A DNA stretch of 18,786 nt from Euryarchaeota archaeon UBA250 (GTDB lineage: Archaea > Thermoplasmatota > Poseidoniia > Poseidoniales > Thalassarchaeaceae). The notes beneath the pieces are model-generated. The model was not told the DNA's origin, ran no database searches, and saw only the letters and a list, made by a program, of their open reading frames with translations. Positions 1-8,000 of this stretch are shown here, in pieces. Location of the stretch: the NCBI GenBank assembly GCA_002504845.1, contig DATW01000015.1:1-18786 (forward strand). Reading direction: 5' to 3'. Numbering within the stretch: position 1 is the first letter of the stretch; every line of letters begins with the position of its first letter. The translations under genes and the position numbers were made by a program.

Positions 1-1394
1 AACAATGCAGTCTTGGGTTCATCTTGAAGAATCTCGGCTACTGCACTTCCGTATGCAGTTCTCCACGGAGGTTGGCTTCCGTGCAGGATTACAACATTCG
101 ATGGTGGTCCTGTCGATCCGTCCCACCACGATCCCGGTAGCCTCCATCTCTTTTCCAATAACGTGCCTGCGTGAATGATGTGCGGTCTTGCAGAGAAGTC
201 TTCGCCAAATGGTTCAGAGGAAGGTCGAACTGGATCGGTTGAAGAAATAAGTGAGGCCAACCGGCGTCCTACCGGTAATTTTGAGTCTTCTTTGATGGTT
301 TGCAGTATCTCCTTAAACGCCTTTCTAAGATAGGGGGATGCGTGACTTCTACGTTCAGCAAGATTCCATATTGATCCATTCCTTATGGCTTCCCTGCATC
401 GGGATAATTCCCTCTGTGTGACCTCAAGATTATGTCTCGCAAGAAGTGCTGTCCTGGACTTCTTATCCATCTCCCTGACCTCCATCGGAGTATAATCTTC
501 GAGATATCTTGATGAAACAGGCCACTCCACGGCAGATTCGATTCTATGGGTTCCATCCTCGGAGAGTATCCTTCCATCTTTGGCAAAGAGGGCGTAAGCT
601 GCTGAATCGAAAAGATCTGCACCGAGTGCTATGCAAAGTGGGAACAACATGGGGTGTCCGCAGCCAAAGATATGGACTGGGCGATCCGAAGGTAGTGCTG
701 ACATGGAAGAAAGAATCACAGAAAATAGATCGGAATACCTCTGTGTTTCCATAAGTGGGACGATTCCCCCTATTGGATGGACTGAGAACCGCTTTCCTCC
801 TGCCTCTGAGGTAGCCATTCTGGATGATGATTCCACTCTCAAATCTTGATGTGTTCCTCCTTGAATAGGCCCGTTTAGAAGTAATTTTTCTCCTGCGGCT
901 TCAAGTGACGCATTGGCGCGCTTTGCAGTTATATCGACAGCATCCTCTATCTCTTCCCTAGTCATGTCAGGGCGCCCGAAGACGTCCAGCATGGTCCCGA
1001 TGTCCACTCCGATATCTCGCTGAAATTCAACAATCTCCTCGATTCCAACCTCGACATCCCCGTAGACATATGACTGGAAGGTACCTGAATCAGTCATTAT
1101 CACTCCCGGGAAATTCAGGAGTTCGTGTACCCCATGTTCCAGCGCCTGTTCACGAAGTTTTTCGTGCTTCCATATCACATACGAGTTCGTTATAAGTGCC
1201 CTGAATCCGAATTTATCCCACATTTCTCTTGGTTCAACGGTAAGTATGTTCGGATTTACAACTGGCAAAAGAGCGGGTGTGGTCAATATCCCGTGATTGG
1301 TATGGATTTTCCCTATCCTAGCAGCCCCATCTCTATCCACAATCTCGAACTTTCCAAAATCTTGCGGCCTGCAAGGGGGGCTTTCCTTGATCAT
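1..1394 (-). CDS. tgtA: Archaeosine tRNA-guanine transglycosylase (arcTGT), 3' end outside the window
   Basis: The first 464 codons are visible; the stop lies beyond base 1. The enzyme swaps guanine 15 of archaeal tRNAs for preQ0, the first tRNA-bound step of archaeosine synthesis. The catalytic domain is clear: TDSGTFQ (D102, matching catalytic Asp95 of the Pyrococcus enzyme), YGDVEV, DIGTMLD, GPIQGG (177-180), PIGGIVPLME, FGCGHPMLF and ADLFDSAAYALFAKDGR with the nucleophile at D263 (Asp249 in Pyrococcus). The ATG at 1394 overlaps the aconitase X stop as ATGA, so the two genes are probably translationally coupled. Oddity: where arcTGTs carry CxCxxC plus a distal His as zinc ligands, this protein has V293, S295 and L298; only H321 remains, at the expected spacing. 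The frame is open throughout, so this is not a frameshift. The ArcS/TgtA2 paralogue is unlikely because both catalytic aspartates are kept. The C-terminal PUA region cannot be judged. Confidence 0.93.
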   Translation of the reverse strand, partial: MIKESPPCRPQDFGKFEIVDRDGAARIGKIHTNHGILTTPALLPVVNPNILTVEPREMWDKFGFRALITNSYVIWKHEKLREQALEHGVHELLNFPGVIMTDSGTFQSYVYGDVEVGIEEIVEFQRDIGVDIGTMLDVFGRPDMTREEIEDAVDITAKRANASLEAAGEKLLLNGPIQGGTHQDLRVESSSRMATSEAGGKRFSVHPIGGIVPLMETQRYSDLFSVILSSMSALPSDRPVHIFGCGHPMLFPLCIALGADLFDSAAYALFAKDGRILSEDGTHRIESAVEWPVSSRYLEDYTPMEVREMDKKSRTALLARHNLEVTQRELSRCREAIRNGSIWNLAERRSHASPYLRKAFKEILQTIKEDSKLPVGRRLASLISSTDPVRPSSEPFGEDFSARPHIIHAGTLLEKRWRLPGSWWDGSTGPPSNVVILHGSQPPWRTAYGSAVAEILQDEPKTAL

Positions 1395-3151
1395 GCTGAT
1401 TCCGCCTTATCACGAGATGGTGAGCGGTCCAAGATAGTGACTGTGACAACGCCCTCCTTGAGAGTCATTTTCACGAGGTCTCCTGAATTTATCTCAATGG
1501 TTGGATCGGCATCAAAGCCATGGCCATAGGGTATTGCCTGTATAGAAGCGGCAGGGAGAGTAAGTGGGCAAACGTCCCTGTTCAAGATTGCTGCAGGCGC
1601 CTTTCCCCCGTAGGAGAGGCCCATCAGCACATAGGGAGCTACAGTGGATCCTGAGCCTCGCGGGTAGACGAGTATCTTCCCACCTACGGCCTGTCCGTGA
1701 AGAGGGTGCCCGGGTTCAGTTACAATGCCTGTTTCTGGGTCCACATATCCGAGATACGTGATTGGTATGTCGGTGACAAGCGCCCTAGCAGTCACATCGA
1801 ATGAATGCTGACTTGGTAGGCCAGATCCCCTCATGGAAGTGTCTCCGCCCTTCCATGTTTTAGCGGATATCATTTCTTTTGCATGAGATTTTTCAAGCAA
1901 GGGAAGGGGGCCGGCGGATAAATCTGGATCGAATGCATGTGCTACGCACTCGTCTATTCGTGCAACGCTCGTAGGCATTGAATTCAAACCGCTAGTGAGG
2001 TAATGTTCGGCCTTCATTGAATTGGTGAGCAGGTAGTTGTACCGACTCCTGTTGTACGGAGTCACTTCGGGGCAAGTATCCCTTAGAAGCAGCACGCCCC
2101 CTTCTTCGAGAATATCTGATGTGCCATCTTCGAGAAGTTGGTCATGCACCATGCCTGATGTGAATAGCCATAGACGATGGTCAGGTATCTTTTCACCCAA
2201 CTCCATTCTTGCTCGCACTTCTGCTGCTACTGCACGTGCTTCTCCAATACTTGCCTGTGGGCATCCAATCACCACCAGATCTACTCGGCCGACCGGGGCA
2301 AGACGCCCATAACATGCGTCGAGATCTTCTTGCGTGAAAGAGACTGACCCCTGATATTCAGAATCTGGAGCGTCCCGTGTTAGGCCGTCTGCCCACAGCA
2401 TCGGACAACCAAAATTTGCTGCTGCTGCAGTGAGTGCCTTCTTCATCTCAAATGTAGCGCTCGCGGGCAGGCCCTGTATCCTGGGCATTGGTCCGAATGG
2501 AAGTGACCATTCTGGCTCGATTTGACGGCCTATCCAATCTCCAAGGACTGAGAAGTCTGTTGGGTCAGCGAGATTGCATTCAACTTTCACCAGAATATTC
2601 GGCTTTCGATTGGACTGAAGATGGAGTCCCCAAAGTGGAGCCCATCCGGTTAACGCAGTGGAAAGTGCTGAAAGACCGGATTCCCTGTTTGTGGCTAAAT
2701 CTGTGTACGTATTGGCAAAGCACACAGCGTTCGATTCTGCCCAGCTACCTATCCCGCTACTTGATTCTGAATCATGATCGTAAGGCGTACATGACAGAGT
2801 TGTTTGGATGCCCATCTCCCAATAAGAGGTCACTATCTCGGCCTGTAAGATCATGAAATCGGGATAGTCAATTCCCATCTGATCGATCTTAGAAGAATCA
2901 CATCCAGCCGAATTCAAAGTAGTGGGTATAGCGACCTTGGCATCGCCATCTGAAGCCAAATCTGCAAGAAACCGTCTAAGACCTACTCCACCAGTAATCA
3001 CAGAGACGCCAGAAACATGCGCATTGGAAGCCTTGGTGAATTGATTTGCTCCAGCGGCAAGGGCAAGATCTGTCACTAACCGTGCTGCCTTTTGACGTGT
3101 CGGGCCGTGCTCTCCGGCAAGCATGGCAGCGAGCTCACCGGGTACCTCCAT
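1391..3151 (-). CDS. Aconitase X with large and small parts fused (probable phosphomevalonate dehydratase)
   Basis: About 586 residues from the ATG at 3151. I prefer this start to the upstream ATG at 3214 because MEVPGELAAMLAG lines up without gaps with the usual AcnX N-terminus, and GGGGTG sits just before it. Counting from 3214, the large (DUF521) part spans about 22-430 and the small (DUF126) part about 445-590. The three likely [4Fe-4S] cysteines are C142 (SCTPY), C318 (IGCPQAS) and C381 (DTCPEV). Other AcnX hallmarks are PTTLN, WAESNAV, TNRESG, GLHLQSNR, and in the small part VDPETG, HPLHGQ, YPRGSGST and GGKAPAAIL. In archaea AcnX dehydrates mevalonate 5-phosphate to trans-anhydromevalonate 5-phosphate, and a mevalonate kinase gene lies at 9271-10236. 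In most archaea the two parts are separate genes, so the fusion is unusual. Fused AcnX in bacteria can be a hydroxyproline dehydratase, which is the main alternative. It is the first gene of a two-gene unit with tgtA. Confidence 0.88.
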   Translation of the reverse strand: MEVPGELAAMLAGEHGPTRQKAARLVTDLALAAGANQFTKASNAHVSGVSVITGGVGLRRFLADLASDGDAKVAIPTTLNSAGCDSSKIDQMGIDYPDFMILQAEIVTSYWEMGIQTTLSCTPYDHDSESSSGIGSWAESNAVCFANTYTDLATNRESGLSALSTALTGWAPLWGLHLQSNRKPNILVKVECNLADPTDFSVLGDWIGRQIEPEWSLPFGPMPRIQGLPASATFEMKKALTAAAANFGCPMLWADGLTRDAPDSEYQGSVSFTQEDLDACYGRLAPVGRVDLVVIGCPQASIGEARAVAAEVRARMELGEKIPDHRLWLFTSGMVHDQLLEDGTSDILEEGGVLLLRDTCPEVTPYNRSRYNYLLTNSMKAEHYLTSGLNSMPTSVARIDECVAHAFDPDLSAGPLPLLEKSHAKEMISAKTWKGGDTSMRGSGLPSQHSFDVTARALVTDIPITYLGYVDPETGIVTEPGHPLHGQAVGGKILVYPRGSGSTVAPYVLMGLSYGGKAPAAILNRDVCPLTLPAASIQAIPYGHGFDADPTIEINSGDLVKMTLKEGVVTVTILDRSPSRDKAESA

Positions 3152-3238
3152 GCACCCCAATGAGGCAGAGAGGAGATGAACATAGGGTTGCGACGGGGCG
3201 GTACGAGGCTTCATTTGGCTGTAGTGTGTCGTGCAACC

Positions 3239-3715
3239 ATGTTAGAAGCAGGCCAGAAGGCGCCCTCGTTCAAAGCTCGTATACAAGATGGCACGGAGGT
3301 GTCTCTCGAAAGCATCCTTTCTGATGGAAATGGTTTAGTGCTCTTTTTCTATCCTAAAGACAGTACTCCAGGCTGTACCAAGGAAGCTTGTGACTTCAGA
3401 GACGCGTATGAGGTATTTCGCTCTGAAGGATACAGGGTGATGGGGGTCTCGAAGGATTCCGCGAAATCACATGTACGATTCTCAGAGAACAACCAATTAC
3501 AATTTGATCTGATTGTTGATGAGGATTTGAAAGTCCAAGAGGCATACGGAGTTTGGAAAGAGAAAACAAACTATGGAAAGACGTACATGGGAACTGTTCG
3601 TTCCACATTTGTAATTGACTCCAAGGGCATTATTTCAATCGCGAAATACAATGTAAGGGCTACGGGCCATGTTGAAAGAATTGCAACTGAGATGGGGATA
3701 GTTGTAGAAGAGTGA
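3239..3715 (+). CDS. bcp: Peroxiredoxin, Bcp/PrxQ type (thiol peroxidase)
   Basis: A 158-residue cytosolic thioredoxin-fold peroxidase that reduces hydrogen peroxide and alkyl hydroperoxides using thioredoxin-like donors. The start at 3239 gives MLEAGQKAPSF, the usual Bcp N-terminus; the frame stays open upstream to 3176, but those extra 21 residues have no family counterpart. The active site is FFYPKDSTPGCTKEAC, with the peroxidatic cysteine at C46 and a probable resolving cysteine at C51. This spacing is that of atypical two-Cys enzymes such as E. coli Bcp (C45/C50). The C-terminal half shows the expected GVSKDS, YGVWKEK and RSTFVIDSKG elements, and the length is normal. It is divergent from aconitase X, with 87 bases between the chosen starts. 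I found no convincing TATA box in that gap. It probably forms a two-gene unit with the flavin-reductase-like gene, which follows after 19 bases. Confidence 0.93.
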   Translation: MLEAGQKAPSFKARIQDGTEVSLESILSDGNGLVLFFYPKDSTPGCTKEACDFRDAYEVFRSEGYRVMGVSKDSAKSHVRFSENNQLQFDLIVDEDLKVQEAYGVWKEKTNYGKTYMGTVRSTFVIDSKGIISIAKYNVRATGHVERIATEMGIVVEE

Positions 3716-3734
3716 TTTCAGGGGGCCTTGATCT

Positions 3735-4583
3735 TTGAAAATTGAGGATAAGCGAGAATTCATTTCCTCCTTTTTGGGCAGATGTGTCAAATATGCTGAT
3801 TTGTCCTTGGAAAGGAAGGTCGAAAGAGGAGGTAATGATATTGAAATTAGCAGGTGGAAAGCCTATCGAGATTTCACTGCATACTCTGCTTCAGAGGTCA
3901 TATCAGGTGCTCTTGATGAATGGTTAGACGGGAGTTCGGATAGCGCCCTCCCAAGCGCTCCGGAACCACTTGGATCAGAGATACTGTCAACAGATATTAG
4001 AAAATTGAGCCATGTCGAACGTAGAGGACTCATTGCAAGAGTAATCGGCCCGCGTCCTGTATTCTTAGTGGGAACACGTGATTCAAGCGGCGTCCGCAAT
4101 CTGGCACCCATGTCCTCAGTGAGTATTCTTTCAAATACGCCCCCATTGATTGCAATGAGTCTGTCTTCGGACAAAGGAGGTCGTATTCGAGATACGTTCC
4201 ACAACATAGAGAATGGAGGAGTGGGCTCGAAAGTATCCATTCACGCACTTCTCGGAGATAGACGCAGTGCAATGGATGTGGAAATATCTGCTCAGCCCCA
4301 TCCCAGCGATGTGAGTGAATGGGATCTTGTCTCTGGAAGATTGGTTGAATGTGAATCTGGAGATCTTCTTTCCACCGCGATTGCTACTGTACATGCTGAA
4401 GTCGTAGAAATTAGAAATCTTCCAAGAGACTGTAAAGCCAGTCTGATAATAATGGAAATCGACTCAGTCACACTTGCATCAGAAGACGGTGAAGAACGTC
4501 GTCCGCGTCTTATTCAGATTTCAGATGGGGCCTTATCGAATGATATCGGGCCATCTGGATGGGCATATGCCTTAGATTGGTAG
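3735..4583 (+). CDS. Flavin reductase-like FMN-binding split-barrel protein with an N-terminal extension
   Basis: 282 residues from a TTG start. An in-frame TGA lies only two codons upstream (3729-3731), no ATG precedes the conserved region, and AGGGGG at 3720-3725 is a suitable ribosome site, so the TTG start is well supported. From about residue 96 the protein follows the flavin reductase/DIM6-NTAB split-barrel fold: GPRPVFLVGT (105-114), NLAP (122-125), PPLIAMSLS (136-144) and RDTFHNI (152-158). Members bind FMN and are flavin reductases or FMN-dependent oxidoreductases; the substrate cannot be told from sequence. Residues 1-90 are an extra, mostly helical region with SRWKAYRDFTAY and a SGALDEWLD stretch that I do not recognise. 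The gene follows the peroxiredoxin gene, which hints at a redox or oxidative-stress role (inference). Its last 12 bases overlap the 3' end of the convergent sepF-like gene. Confidence 0.8.
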   Translation: MKIEDKREFISSFLGRCVKYADLSLERKVERGGNDIEISRWKAYRDFTAYSASEVISGALDEWLDGSSDSALPSAPEPLGSEILSTDIRKLSHVERRGLIARVIGPRPVFLVGTRDSSGVRNLAPMSSVSILSNTPPLIAMSLSSDKGGRIRDTFHNIENGGVGSKVSIHALLGDRRSAMDVEISAQPHPSDVSEWDLVSGRLVECESGDLLSTAIATVHAEVVEIRNLPRDCKASLIIMEIDSVTLASEDGEERRPRLIQISDGALSNDIGPSGWAYALDW

Positions 4584-5051
4584 AGGCTCTTTTTCTGAAT
4601 CGGAATCCTGCCAGATAGCTGTTCCGAGCACATGGTGCTTCTGATCAACTCGCACGCCTCTACCAGGCACAACGAGGAGGCATCCCTCTGAATCTATTCT
4701 GAATGCAGGCCTTCCAATTCTTGATGCTGAGTCCCCTATTCTCTTTCTCAATGCCCCGCGTTGTGTTTCCACGTGCCTCAAGTCTGAGAGGTCGACTATC
4801 ACTGTCTCACCAGATCTGAGGGCATCATCGAGAATAGTCGCATCTATCCCCAATCTATCGTTTGGTTTGAGGTATCTAACGACTCTGGAAGGCCTTGGAT
4901 TTATTCTACTGGTCCGCTCTGACCATACTGCTCTGTCCAACTGATGGAATGGATGGTCGTCGCCCACTCCACGTACATCACCGCCATTTCTGTTCCAATC
5001 TTCGGAGTCGGGCGCGACGGGGAGGCCGAGGGCTCTTTGTAGCCACTTCAC
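4572..5051 (-). CDS. sepF: SepF-like cell division protein
   Basis: 159 residues from a GTG start at 5051. Archaeal SepF anchors FtsZ to the membrane: a short N-terminal amphipathic helix binds lipid and a compact core domain dimerises and binds FtsZ. Here MKWLQRALGL at the N-terminus looks like the membrane-targeting helix, followed by a variable polar linker (about 11-55). The core at about 56-137 has the SepF pattern: ATILDDALRSGETVIVDLSDL, a helix, then LLVVPGRGVRVD, resembling the haloarchaeal form with DAVYDGDIVVADI and VTPTGVRI. The length suits archaeal SepF with a longer linker. It starts 5 bases after the PKD surface-protein gene, with its ribosome site overlapping that stop codon. 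The assignment comes from pattern similarity alone, because SepF is short and divergent; a bacterial-like structural homologue of another function is possible. Confidence 0.65.
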   Translation of the reverse strand: MKWLQRALGLPVAPDSEDWNRNGGDVRGVGDDHPFHQLDRAVWSERTSRINPRPSRVVRYLKPNDRLGIDATILDDALRSGETVIVDLSDLRHVETQRGALRKRIGDSASRIGRPAFRIDSEGCLLVVPGRGVRVDQKHHVLGTAIWQDSDSEKEPLPI

Positions 5052-5052
5052 G

Positions 5053-5058
5053 ACCCTC
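5053..5058 (-). promoter_or_regulatory. Ribosome binding site of the sepF-like gene, overlapping the upstream stop codon
   Basis: On the minus strand the bases read TGAGGGTC followed by GTG. GAGGGT is Shine-Dalgarno-like and overlaps the TGA that ends the PKD gene (5057-5059). It supports the GTG start at 5051, although the spacing of one to two bases is short. The overlap suggests that ribosomes finishing the PKD gene reinitiate on sepF. Confidence 0.5.
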
Positions 5059-8000
5059 AGGAAGAGTCGTCTTCCATCAGTGCTTCCCTCAAAGATGACG
5101 AAATGTCGCTAATATCGTCATCAGGTCGCGAAGTCGGAACAGCGGTTTTGGAGCCGTAGAGTTTCTCTGCAAGATCCTCCATAGATTCGCGTATTGGATC
5201 TTCATTGACTATCTCTTTTTCAATGGGGATTGGTTTACTCGGCTTAATCGGTCTTCTGGTTTCTCTACTGGCGTCACGCTTTTTCAAGGCTGGATCATTT
5301 GGCCCCTTTCCACGTCCCCGGAGAATCATAGTCACAGCGAAAGCTACCACGACAAGTACGCCTGCTGAGACTGCAATCATACCGAATGGCTGCGGAGCTG
5401 GATTAACGGATATCTCGACATCCCAGTAGGATGATTCAGTCCCGTCGCTTACGATGAGTCGAACTACCCTGGTTCCTTCCTTGTTAAACGTGGTTTGAGT
5501 GGAATATCCTATGAGATCTCTATCATTTCCAGAATCCCCATCTCCATCCGAATCAGACATGATATCCAAGTCCCAGGCGTAATCCAGATTTGGTAAATCG
5601 TATGGCGTATCTGATGATCCTTGGGCTGAAAGAATGACCGTATCGCCTTCCATGGGCGATTCTTCAGAGATTGCTCCGAGAGCAATTGGGGCCTTGTTCC
5701 TTACAGTTATAGGAATCTCGACTGAGGCAGTCGCGCCGTCGTCATCAGATATGTGTAAAATTATCGATGTAGGAGCGGCATTAGAATCTCCCCACGTATA
5801 ATCAAAATTAGAACCCGTGTAGTCGCAGTCGTCGTCTACTGAACCTGATGCTGATGTATCCATAGTCAAATCGAGATCCCAGCATATCTCAATATTCTCC
5901 AAGTCGCCGGGAGTATCCCTTACCGAGACGGAAATCGTAAGAGGGGAGTCTTCGAAAACCGGCAATGGTGGAGACACTGGATCAATTGTTGGAGGAGTGT
6001 TGATGACCTCTATAGGCACAGTTGTGATTCCAGTTGATGCCCCGTCATCATCGAATATCTCTATAGCCAGAAGATGGAATCCTGATGTGGTGTACACGTA
6101 CTCTGTGACGAAGTCGGGAGAGTAGTCTTCCACGATCGGTCCGGACGATGAGTCTGCATCTGGCCTCCATATTGCAGACAAAGTGGACATGTCGCCTGGA
6201 CTATCTGATGCCACTGCCGTAAATCTCAGTAAATCGCCCTCATTTACTGTGTAAAGGCCCCTTGAGTCCTGAGATAGGCGGTTTGGGCCGAACCAGACTT
6301 GGATGGATTCCAGTACTGGCGGCGCATTCAATACCAGTATATTTGCATTGATTGTGGTCTGAGCACCGTCATCATCCACGATAGTAACTGATGCGACCAC
6401 ATCACCCTCTTGACTTGGGGTGAATGTGCATGAAACGCCCAATGTGCCCTCGATACAGGACTCATTCCAGCTGATAGCAACCGGCGAAGTGGGTGTATTC
6501 GTATCAAGGTCCCTTACGTTCTCCAATTGAAGTGTAATCTGATCACCTATTACAATCGAGGAATCATATGGCAGTAGTGTTGCTTCTGGTGGGCGATTGA
6601 GGATGTTCACAGTGGTGCTTACCTGGCTGATGTCACCCTCGTCATCAGTAATTGTGACTGTTACGTTGTATTGACCATCATCCGACCATGCCTGAGAATG
6701 TGTACAACCAATGGCACTCTGAACCGTTCCATCGGGCATCTGAGATTCGATTTTACAGGTTACTTCGCCGCCATCCGGATCATTCGATGCTGTGGCGTCG
6801 ATGATGACGTCTGTAAGTGTGAGGGGGTCAGAGGGGATGGATACATCAGCATAGGGAAGCCTGCCTACGTAGACGAATATGTCAGCAGCATCATTCGAAG
6901 GATTGCCGTCGGATTCTCCTGTATCTATCGAGAATGAGATCAATTCATTGCCCATTATTTCAGGGACTGTCCACTCGAAGTTGGCAACAGAAGTTCCGAG
7001 GGAAGGCAAAGAGGGGAATGATTCCAAACCTATGGTTCCTGTATTGCTCCCAAATGCCTCCACAAAGCCAGGGGGTGCATGCATTAGGCCGTCATTTACA
7101 ATCGGTACCGAGATGGTAACTATGTCTCCCGGCACAGCATCGTAGGGCGAAGGGATGGTTTCGATTGTATCGGATCTGTTGCGCTCAACCGAAATTGAAA
7201 CAGATTCTAGTTTGAGATCTACCTCGTGTATGTCGGGGTCGAGTGTAACTGTTGAGACTCCTATGTCATCTATTCCAACTCTAGCCAAAATACCGTGTGA
7301 ACCGTACTCCCCGACAACATACGAGTCGTCACCATACGCACCATAATCGAGAGAAAGGAATGCTGATCCGTTGGAAGCAGTCGTGACAGTTGTCCCGAAA
7401 CCTGTCGCATCATAACTAACTTCCACATCAGTATCTTGCAAGGGCGTGCCAGAACTATCTGTAACATTGACCCATATGGGGGATTCAAGATTGAATGGTG
7501 AGAGGGGGTATCCCAGGTCCACATGGACCTCAGTGGACCTGAATGCAAGATTTGAAGATTGAATCTCATGTTCCGCCATCAGTCCGAGTGTGACCTCATT
7601 CAGAGTTAGGACGTCGTTCCCTATTGAGTCACAGTGCCAACCGTAACCAACTATGCTTCCATTGACATCTGTCGCAGTTACATTGTAACTCACGGCACAG
7701 CCGGAGTGGCTAACTCCGGGATAGCCAGCCTGCACCACGGTGGATGTTGTCTCGACCTGCTCAGAAGAGTCCTGGGGTATGTCCACATACGCAGACGTGC
7801 CGGAATAAGTCGTATTCACCGTGTAATTATTCACCCATGAGTCGCCCACATACAGTGGGAAGTCATGTCTCTCAAGAGGAGGCCAATATTCGTTAGCGGC
7901 AGTTATTGATGCGATATTACAATTTATGAGCAGGCACACCCACCACGGGCCGTCGAATTCAATATCGATTGTTGCTGTCTGGCTGATAACGGCCATATCG

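Noticed and set aside
1..1394. Possibility that the tgt gene is the ArcS/TgtA2 paralogue or a pseudogene
   Set aside because: Both catalytic aspartates and the substrate-binding motifs are present and the frame is unbroken; only the zinc ligands differ.
3176..3238. Upstream extension of the peroxiredoxin to 3176 and of aconitase X to 3214
   Set aside because: The extra residues have no counterpart in either family and would make the two divergent genes overlap; the shorter starts match the family N-termini exactly.
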